64,000 bases of DNA, from positions 17,156,001 to 17,220,000 of the forward strand of contig JAWUZG010000056.1 of NCBI GenBank assembly GCA_036785705.1. Direction: 5' to 3'. This document shows, piece by piece, positions 47,871-64,000 of the stretch (positions within the stretch are counted from its first letter, which is position 1; each line of letters opens with the position of its first letter). The translations under genes and the position numbers were made by a program. The DNA comes from Acanthornis magna (taxonomy: Eukaryota > Chordata > Aves > Passeriformes > Acanthizidae). Under the pieces are notes generated by a model, which did no database searches, was not told the origin of the DNA, and saw only the letters and a list, made by a program, of their open reading frames with translations.

Positions 47871-50800
47871 CTCGGTTGCTCTCTATGCTATTACTTTCTC
47901 CATTTCACAGGGAACTGAATTTTTTAAACTATATTAATATTAGAATAATTAAATATCTGTCTTGAACTGCGTGCACATTGCATTTAACCAGCTTGGAAGC
48001 AGGCCAAACTTGAAGCAATTTTTAGAATTGCAGAATCAATACATCAATTCCCATTAATTTGGTGTCAGAGGAAACAAATGTGTACCTGCCTGAAACGCGT
48101 GCGTTCCCTGCAGAGGTGTACTAAAATAGGCATCTTTTGTCTCCCTGCCTTCCCTGTGCCCTCCAAACACCAGAAAACAGGGTCAGAATGAGGGAAACAC
48201 AGAATGGCTCCAAAATAATAGGAGGTTAATAAACCACTTTTATTAATCCAGTATCCTACACAAGTTAGGCACAAACTCTGCCAAATCCAAGTCATCCCAA
48301 GCTCTACCCCATCCACTACACTGAGTTCCTTGTTTCTCCCCTGATGTCCCTCCCAAATAAATCTCCATTCCAGGGCTGAGAACATCTAGGCAAGCTGAGG
48401 TGAAACTCCATTCAGTCTGTCACAGCCATAAGCTGTAATTCTTCACAGCAGTGAGACAATATTAGTGACTAATCCCAATCGAGGGCACATTTTAAACCAG
48501 CCAGAATTCTGGATCAATCCAAGCTCTGTAAAATGTGCTGTTCTGCAAGCATCTTGCACATCTTGCTCACTGCACAGCTGGTTGCTGAGAAAATTCTTGT
48601 CTCAGGAGGTTTGCTCAAGCACATGAAGCATATTTTTAGCATCCCAAAGGTGTGTGTACTCCCAGAGCAGAGAGTGCAACCTGGCTGACAGCAGGTTTCC
48701 AGAGGAAGGAGCAGGAGAGAGGCAATGGGTGATGAGATTACCCCCCACAGACGGAGACTTCTGCTTGGAATATCAACACATCTTTTCAGTCTCTCATTGT
48801 GACTGTTTGTGCTTTCATCAGATTTTCCGTTTGCTCCTTCAGCTACGGGACCAGATGGCTCCAACACATTCTGCTCTGAATCGTGGCAAGGCTCGAGGTG
48901 TTTGTTGCGTGTCACAGCAAACACACACATCACACCAGGTTAAACTCCCTCACAACCAGCATATGGTGCACCCTGCGCAGGGATGGGACTGCAGCAGGTA
49001 CCTATAGATACACGCTGTGGAAGGTTGGAGTATTCATTTTTCTTGCACGTTGTCAGGAAAATGACTGCCATACCTTCAGCACAGCTAGCAGGGCAGAGAG
49101 GCAGTGCAGGAACACATGGCAGAGGACAGATGCTCGGCACTTCCCATGATGCGCAATGCCTGATGGCAAGGAGTCCTGGTGGGCCAAGGACAGGAGGCTC
49201 TTGTTCCCCCTCTGACTGCCCTTGCAGTTTGTGATTAAACTGGTGCTGACACCTTGCCCAGTGCCTGTTTGCACAGCCAATAGCCCTGGGCAGGACTTCT
49301 GGCCATGAAGCACCTACTGGAAAAGGAGATAATCTCATTGTTTGAGAGTATCTCTGCCTCTGGCATTTGTTAAATAGAAAACAAAACTGATTTTCTCCTC
49401 ACTTGCCTTGCATAGATCTGGGGTAGATTCAAGCTGTGGCTGCCCTATGAAATGAGAGTGAACAGGAGGGGTGTTAAATGCAACAGTCACTGCTTGGGAG
49501 GGCAAGGCTGGGAGGATTACACAGAATGTGATTTGTGCTTCAGTGACAAGACCATAAAAATCACCCTGCAGTCATCCCTGACTTTGATACTGCATTTCTG
49601 AGCACTGAAAACCACTGGAATAATGAAAGATGCTTTTTCAATACCTAGGAGATGTCTGGGGCTCAGTGGAAGTAACAAATCCTGAGGCAGCTGAGGGATG
49701 TCCTGGATAGCACGATTGATATGGTGTGTGCACTCCAGGCCATGCCATGAAGGAGCAGCCAAGCAGCTGGACCCTGTCCAATGGCCACACTCCACCCCAA
49801 GTATTTTCTGAGATGAGAAAATTACCCTTTGGCTGTTTTTCAGCTTGCTTTTCTTGGTATGTACTTATGTGCCCTCCGTGTTGGGAGTGACAGGACACCT
49901 TGTGAGTATGTCCTGTGCTGGCCTTTGCTGACAGTGCTGGCAATCAGCAGGACACCCATCAGGGACGGGGACAGTGACCAGGAATGTCACAGCCTGTGCA
50001 GAGCAGCTCTGATGAAGGTTAACGCGTGTTGCCACCACCTTTGAGATCAGCGTTGGCCTCACTTTAGCAGTCCTATAAATAGATGCCCAAGGTTGACTGA
50101 AAAGAGGATTTGGCTTGGCTGGATCTTGTTTAGCATTCCCAAGAGAGGAAGGCAGATTCTTTTCCCTTTTTCTCGTCCAGCCCGTAACCTTGAGTCGGTC
50201 TCTGTGGGAAACATTAGTGGCACTTGCCAAAAGCGCTGCCGCTGTGAGCCGGATGTCCTGCTGTGTCACACAAACCACACGTACACATCTCTTCAACCTG
50301 CAAACCCAGACCTAATTCCACTAAAGCCTCAAACTAATACCTCACTGGCAAAACTAGGGAAAAACCCAAACAAACCTTGAGCCTAATTGCTTGAAAACAG
50401 TAGGACACCTAGTGGATTTACAGGGAATATCTTTGGGATTATCAGCAGCATTTTGTCATTTTCTTGGCAAAACCAACTGTGAATATATTTATAGAGAAAT
50501 CACTGAAATATCAGGGTTTCTATTTAATAAAGTAATCTTGTTATAGCTGTTACAGCCTCCAGTTTGCCTGAAGAAGTTATTGCAATCTATAGAAAACCCA
50601 AAAAGTATTGTTTGAATGACTTGGAAAAAAAAAAAATTATGGAAAACTGGATGCTTCCCAAGGTCTGGGAACAGGAGGAAGGGTATTCTGCCAGATCAAA
50701 GCCATCCCAGTTGTTCCATCTGACAGCTCTCTAATGATCTTAATGAGCAAAGTTTTACAGTCTCAGCCTGGCTCCCAGTACAATCGTGCAGCTCCACGAC

Positions 50801-53800
50801 AACATGGCCATGCTGAGCACAGCCAGCCGGCCCCGCCGGTTGTTTCAGCTGAGAATGACTTGGCCACAGAACCCAAACTGCTTCTTCATTCCCCAGGGCT
50901 GATCTTTTGAATCCAAATGAGAAGATGATGGGCCACGTGGTAATGCCTGTGCTGCTGTCGCTGCAATTGCCTGGTACCAACACCAACATCAAGCAAATTT
51001 TGACCCTTGATAGGAAATAAATGCCTCTGGCAGGGGGTGTAAGAGGAAGCAGATTTTGAGCAATGATTCTATGAAAATGTACCTTGGCCAGCAATTATTC
51101 TGGGGCTGCCAGGGTTATCTTCCTAGTGTGTCTTTGGAGACATCAGATGCAGACAAAGAGATGAGTGTTGAGTCCAAAATGGATTCAGGAAACTGATGAC
51201 TTCATTTTGAGAGTCATCACAAGGAACACCAAGTCATTGAATATTGCACTCAATTCCTGTTCCCAAAACACACTGAAAACTTTTCTTCCTTTCTGCTTAC
51301 TGTAATATTGTCTTAGTGAAAAATGTCTCCAGAAGATGGTTCATTTTTCTGTTCCCTTCCCACTCTGTCTTCAGTGCTGGAGAGATCCCTAAAGAACAGC
51401 AAAACCAGAATGAGATTTGATTTTGGATAAACCCCTGTTCAGATGCAGGTCTCTTTTTAATTCCAACTTCAAGGTTAGGAAAGGAAAAGATATTTTAGAA
51501 ATTAATTTTGATTTGGTCTATTTCTTCTTATACCTTTTCTTAGAGCTGTAGAAATCAGAAAGGACATAGCAGGTGATGGAATGCAAATGAGTTATCAACA
51601 CAAAAATTCCTATTGACTCCATGTATTTTCATTATTCCTACCTGTGGCATAGAATTATGTGAAAAATAGAATCCTTGTACATTTTAGACCCTTTAAATTG
51701 GTCCAGGGTTTTTAAAAAGAGGGTTTTTTCCTTAAATTTCAGTAGATGGATTTTATATTTGAAGGGGGTTTTTTCTGACTGATGCGTCAAACTGGGGACA
51801 GTGCGTGCTAAGAGTATGCTTTTCTCTAATTTAGCAGCTGGATTGGAAAGCTTGAATTATCTCTGCATAATTGCAATGATTCATGGATTGTTAGGAAATT
51901 GCAAAGTATTGATTGAATTTTCCCCTTAGGAAATATTTCTCCTCTGATAAAACAGAGTTCTGGGGCTTTGCTTTTGTCCTTCCTGCTTTCTGCCCTGAGG
52001 AAGCCAGGGGCTGCTTTCATCTGGGAAATGGGAATTTGGGTCAACAGCCCTTCAAGGACAATTTTGAGTTATTGTGATTTCCAATTCCAAATCTTCCCTG
52101 AGCTTTGCAATGAGATGGACTTGGCAAAGTGTGAACAGGGATTTCAGAGCCAGAAAAGCTGGGACCAGCAGCAAATACTGGCTATCCCTGTTTTACATTT
52201 TTCCATATCCATGTCAAATACCACCAGTGTTCTCTGCAAAGACACCTTGACCTTGTTGTGGGAATGCCACAACCATCAAAGATGGTGGTAAATTTTCCAC
52301 TTTATTAGGCCAGGATTACTCTTGGGGATCTCAGGAGTTGGTGGGAAAAGGGAAATGGAGAATGAAGTGAGAATTGGGTGCAGGGAGAGCCTGATGCACA
52401 GTGCCTGGGGCTGGCAGCTCGGGGCTGGGAGCCCTGACATACATCTGCACTTTAATGGTGCTGGGCCCTTTTTGGCAGCTGCTCTATGAATTTCCAGAAC
52501 AGACCCATAAATATGCAGTTATGAGTGTGACCTCTGCTTCTTTTCTTCGCTAAATTGAACATCCAAGGCCCAGCTGAGTATCATTCCTTGTCTCTGCTCC
52601 AGTTGCTTGGGATGTGCTGCCTCTGCAAATGGTTCTGCCTAAGTTAGGAATTATGAGAGCGTGCTAATTCAAGGTTTGCCATGAATTTAGTGTTCCCGCA
52701 AGGATGACACTAATGGCAATTAAAGCAGCAGAAATGCCAGGGCTGAGTGACTGTTCTCACATTAAAAGCTGTCAGTTGGAGAGCACAGTCTTTGTTAATC
52801 CAGGCCTGACCTCTGCTTTTTGGCCATGTTTTCTGTGCACAGCAGGTGTCCCAGGCCATCCCATCACTGCAGCAACTCACTCCGGGAGGGGACACAGAGA
52901 AAGAGAAGAGCAGCCCAAACCAGCCTGTGCTGACAGTGACATTTCCTCAGGGTTTGGATACTCTCATCTGGGGCTTGAAGAGCAACAAAATGAACCCAGG
53001 ACTGAACAGGATATAAGATTTTAATTTCTGGAGCTCCTTGCTAGTTCAATGCTCTCCTCATGTCCTGCTCTGTTGATTCCTTTTAGATGCAGAGCTCTTT
53101 CTGCTGTTCATGAACAATCTGATTTTTAGTGATCAATTGCATTTAAACAGGCTTAGCTAGAAGTAGTCCCTGCTGCTGCTCAGCTCCATGGCAATCTGCA
53201 CAAATGTTCATGTTTCGGTAAAAAACATTGGTAAAAATGCCTCTGCTTCATAATGGCTGAAGTTCAACAAGTGACAGTGGTGCAGCAATGTGGGAACTGT
53301 GTTTTTTACCTCAGCCAGAAGAGCCACTGTCCTCACTCTATGCCCTAAAGTCTTGTGTGGTAAGCCAAATCCAGATGAGGAACATCTGCAATTTGGTGCA
53401 AGAGGAAGTAATGCTTGTGGACATGAAAAATGTAAAAAACGGTGTTTCTAGGCTCACAAACAAAATCCAAAGCATCCAATAGCTCTTACAGGAGGATAAC
53501 TAAAAATACTTCATCTGTGTTATTTTAAGGGGTTTTAGCACTAAGGGCAATTCTGGAGGATGAAACCAGCTCTGAGAAACATCAAGTGAAAATTAATAGC
53601 TTCTTAACAACAAAGTTCAATGGACAAGTGCAAATAGGATATGAGATTGAAACCTGAGCTCCTGAATTATAAATATACCCAGCCTCTACAAAGACAAGTA
53701 TGTTATCCATTTGATGTACTACTCAATGCCATAGGATTGAGAAGGGTGGCAGGAGCAGGGTGAGCATTTTCATGTGCAAGATTTTGTGTGCTCTGGATTT

Positions 53801-54720
53801 GTCTGGAGATAAAAAAGATGAATCCGAAGGCAACACAAACTCCTACAGATGTCACCACTACATCACCCCCTGCAAGGAGCTGGAGGTGCAGGGCACATCA
53901 GGGGCTGGCAGCAAGATGTGAGTGAGCCCAGACCCCGATGCTCCAATCTCAGCTGATGCTCCTGGAGAGCCTTTGCTGGCAGTGCCATACCCCTGTGAAG
54001 GGACACGCTGCGGTCACACATCGTGTGTCTTTGTTATTAATGTTTTGTTTTCCCCACTCAGAAGCTCTGAGGCAGCGTGAACTATTTATTTTTAAATGCA
54101 GAGGATCATGTTCTGGCTCGTTATGGTTCCAGCAGACGGTAACTGATGCACAGCACTGCTGCCGATGCCCGGGGGTTACTTTCCACGCACAGGAATGATG
54201 ACACAGCCACTGACTGCAGTGATGGCAAACATGCTGCTGCTGAGGGCAGGCTGGTGGGAAAAGAGCATTTTTAAGGATTTGGTTTAATCATCTGGACACA
54301 AGTGCTATTTTTATCCTCTGTTGTTCAGATCTCAAGCCTGCACCAGGAGAAGCCGATGACAGAGTTGGTGTCTCCCATGGCACAGGAGCAGACAAAGGGG
54401 ACTGGACCATCCTTTGGGAAGGGAGAAGCAGGGTGGGCAGGGATGGCCGTGGGGAAGGGACCCAAGTTCATGGCTTTGCACCTCATGAGCTAAAAGGGCT
54501 CATTGGCATCTCGGACACCTCCACCACAAGCTCCATTGGTTTCATATGCCCCTGTCAGTCCAGGTCACAGGAGGGACCGGTGAGACCTGGGGGGCTTCCC
54601 ACCAACGCACTCCAAGCTCCTCTGTGCTTGTGGGTGGCTTTGGGGTGAAGTTGTCACCTGCCCATGGAGGCAGGAGAAGAGCACCCGCACCATGCCGGGG
54701 GATAGGGCTGGTGGGCGCCA
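47871..54720. other. Intergenic, nothing firmly recognised
   Basis: About 6.9 kb between the CR1 copy and the minisatellite upstream of the tRNA. Base composition is more GC-rich than the left half. Many open frames of 60-140 codons overlap on both strands, none with a familiar motif. Two plus-strand splice-like segments occur at 49,844-49,901 and from 50,180 (see findings). Confidence 0.55.
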
Positions 54721-54775
54721 CGCAAGAGGTGAGGTGAGGTTATCACACTGTGAAAAGGCCCAGGGAGCTCGGAGC

Positions 54776-54972
54776 GTGCCCATCCATAGCTTGGAGTCTG
54801 GGCAGCTCAGTGTGCCCGTACATCTTTCGGGAAGGGCAGATCAGTGAGCTCGGATGGAGCGTGCCCGGGCATTATTCGGGCACAGGAGCCTGGGCAGTTC
54901 AACGTGTCCGTCCATCATTTGGGCACAGGGACTTGGGCAGCCCAGAGAGTGCCCGGGCATCGTTTGGGCACA
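54776..54972. repeat. Degenerate minisatellite, five units of about 36-49 bp
   Basis: Units begin with GTG(C/T)CC at about 54776, 54812, 54861, 54904 and 54949. They share a GTGCCCGGGCAT..TTGGGCACA core and a ctgggcag(c/t)tca tail. It ends about 48 bp before the tRNA-Gln gene. Confidence 0.8.
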
Positions 54973-55009
54973 TAAAAGTGGAAACGAAAACAAAACGAAG
55001 AGAGGGAAG

Positions 55010-55013
55010 AAAA
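55010..55013 (-). terminator. Pol III terminator of tRNA-Gln
   Basis: TTTT on the minus strand, six bases downstream of the tRNA 3' end; a run of four T is the minimal Pol III stop signal. Confidence 0.8.
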
Positions 55014-55019
55014 GAACTC

Positions 55020-55091
55020 AGGTTCCACCGAGATTTGAACTCGGATCGCTGGATTCAGAGTCCAGAGTGCTAACCATTACACCATGGAACC
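55020..55091 (-). tRNA. tRNA-Gln (anticodon CTG)
   Basis: The 72-base minus-strand gene begins GGTTCCATGGTGTAATGGTT and ends GAGTTCAAATC...GGAACC plus a T discriminator. The acceptor stem pairs GGTTCCA with TGGAACC. Anticodon CTG is at positions 34-36 (window 55,058-55,056), reading CAG codons. Sequence agrees with the conserved vertebrate tRNA-Gln(CTG) family. The A box (TGGTGTAATGG) and B box region (GAGTTCAAATC) are intact. A TTTT Pol III terminator lies at 55,013-55,010, six bases after the gene. No intron and no encoded CCA, as expected in eukaryotes. It looks functional. Confidence 0.97.
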
Positions 55092-55420
55092 GCTCTGCTA
55101 CCACCCTCTCCCGGCCGCCTCTAGTGCCTTCCAGCAGGCCCCGGCCGCAGCGAGGCCGCTCGGCCCAGGCGGGTGCCGCGGTGTGTCGGTGTTCGGGGGG
55201 CCCCGGGGGCCGGGCGGGACCCCCGCTCGCTTTGACCCCGCTCAGGGCGCGGCCGCGGCGCTGCCTCGGGCGCGGTCGTGCGGCGGCGCCGCTGCCCCGG
55301 AAGCGCCTGTGGGCGGGCGGGCGGAGCGCTGAGGGCGGAAGCGCTGCGGCGGCTGCAGGGAGGGTCCGGCCCCGCTCCGCTCCCTGTCCCGGTCCCGGTG
55401 CCGCTCCTCCACCACCCGCC

Positions 55421-63275
<7,855 letters not shown>

Positions 63276-64000
63276 TAAGTGGAGCCTGGGTGGCTGAGGA
63301 GAAGCTTTGGCTGAGGAGGGCAATTTTGGGCCCTTCCAATTCCTCACCAACTGCAGACAGGGGGTGTTTGTGTTTTGTCAGATAATACCCACAACCTGTG
63401 GTGGGGGGAAGGTTAAATATTCAGCCCAGAAACTCGATCTGGTGTGTTCCTGCACAGACTTATTTACTATGCTGTGCTCTCATGACACATAAGTGGGGGC
63501 ATTTCAAGTTTAGAATGCAAGAGCTGTGAGAGACTCATTTCCATGGAAGCAAATGATAAAGGAATATCAGTGTTCCTGGTGGTTTTATCAGTGGTAACCT
63601 AAGAGCAGAAACTCTCCCATAGCAGCCAGGAAAAGCTGCTCACTTGTGTGCTTGTTTAATTGTTAAAAACCAGCATAGCAAAAGCTGGATTTCAGTAGAG
63701 CTGAAGGGAGGGAATTGTGGGGTGGGAGAACACAGCCTTTTTCCTTTTGAATGCATTACTGTGGCTCTCACTCGAAAGGAGACCAGCTGTGGCCTTTTGT
63801 AAAGGGAGTAGATCATGCTGACATTTTTATGACCCAGTGAGTCACTCTACAGTCTCCTTATCGCTCTGGGCCGTGCCTGTGCTGCACCCACAGTGATGGG
63901 TGGGGGAGAAGTTTCAGGAGTGGATCAGAGGTGGAAGGTGACAGCAGCTTCCCACAGAGCCCAGAGTTTCATGTCTGGGATGCAGGTTCTCCCCACAAAC

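Noticed and set aside
48514..49338. Overlapping open frames of 117-139 codons on both strands
   Set aside because: Opposite-strand frames of similar length over the same bases, no splice sites or motifs that stand out.

Overview
This is a vertebrate nuclear window, most likely from a bird. The coding exons are short, separated by AT-rich introns, and flanked by GT/AG splice sites. The only recognisable interspersed repeats are truncated CR1-type LINE pieces, the typical retrotransposon of birds and other reptiles. Two very GC-rich CpG-island promoters stand out from AT-rich surroundings. There are no bacterial features, no operons and no CRISPR array.

Left part (about 1-36,450, minus strand): the 5' half of a DENND4 gene. 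I located 19 coding exons that join without a frame error into about 987 codons, reading right to left from the start codon at 23,570 to the left edge. The rest of the gene (about 1,900 residues in the family) lies outside the window. Residue choices throughout fit DENND4C (a Rab10 guanine-nucleotide exchange factor) better than DENND4A or DENND4B. A non-coding first exon probably lies in the CpG island at about 36,259-36,450, which leaves a 12.7 kb first intron.

Middle part (about 36,700-54,750): an intergenic stretch of about 18 kb with no gene I can recognise. It holds one 600-bp CR1 copy with a decayed reverse-transcriptase-ORF tail, a perfect 24-bp palindrome, a (TTTTG)n microsatellite and a few isolated segments bounded by good splice-site sequences.

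Right part (about 54,770-64,000): a degenerate minisatellite, then a tRNA-Gln(CTG) gene on the minus strand. Only 329 bp further on is the start codon of a RAB11-family small GTPase gene on the plus strand. Its first two coding exons (codons 1-79) are present, separated by a 7.6 kb intron, and the gene runs off the right edge.

Biologically, a DENND4-family Rab exchange factor and a Rab11-family GTPase lie head to head. Both act in recycling-endosome and exocytic traffic. In mammals the head-to-head neighbour of RAB11A is DENND4A, not DENND4C. The DENND4C-like sequence beside a RAB11 gene therefore suggests either a RAB11 ohnolog kept in birds beside DENND4C, or an error in my from-memory paralog call. 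This is the most interesting point in the window.
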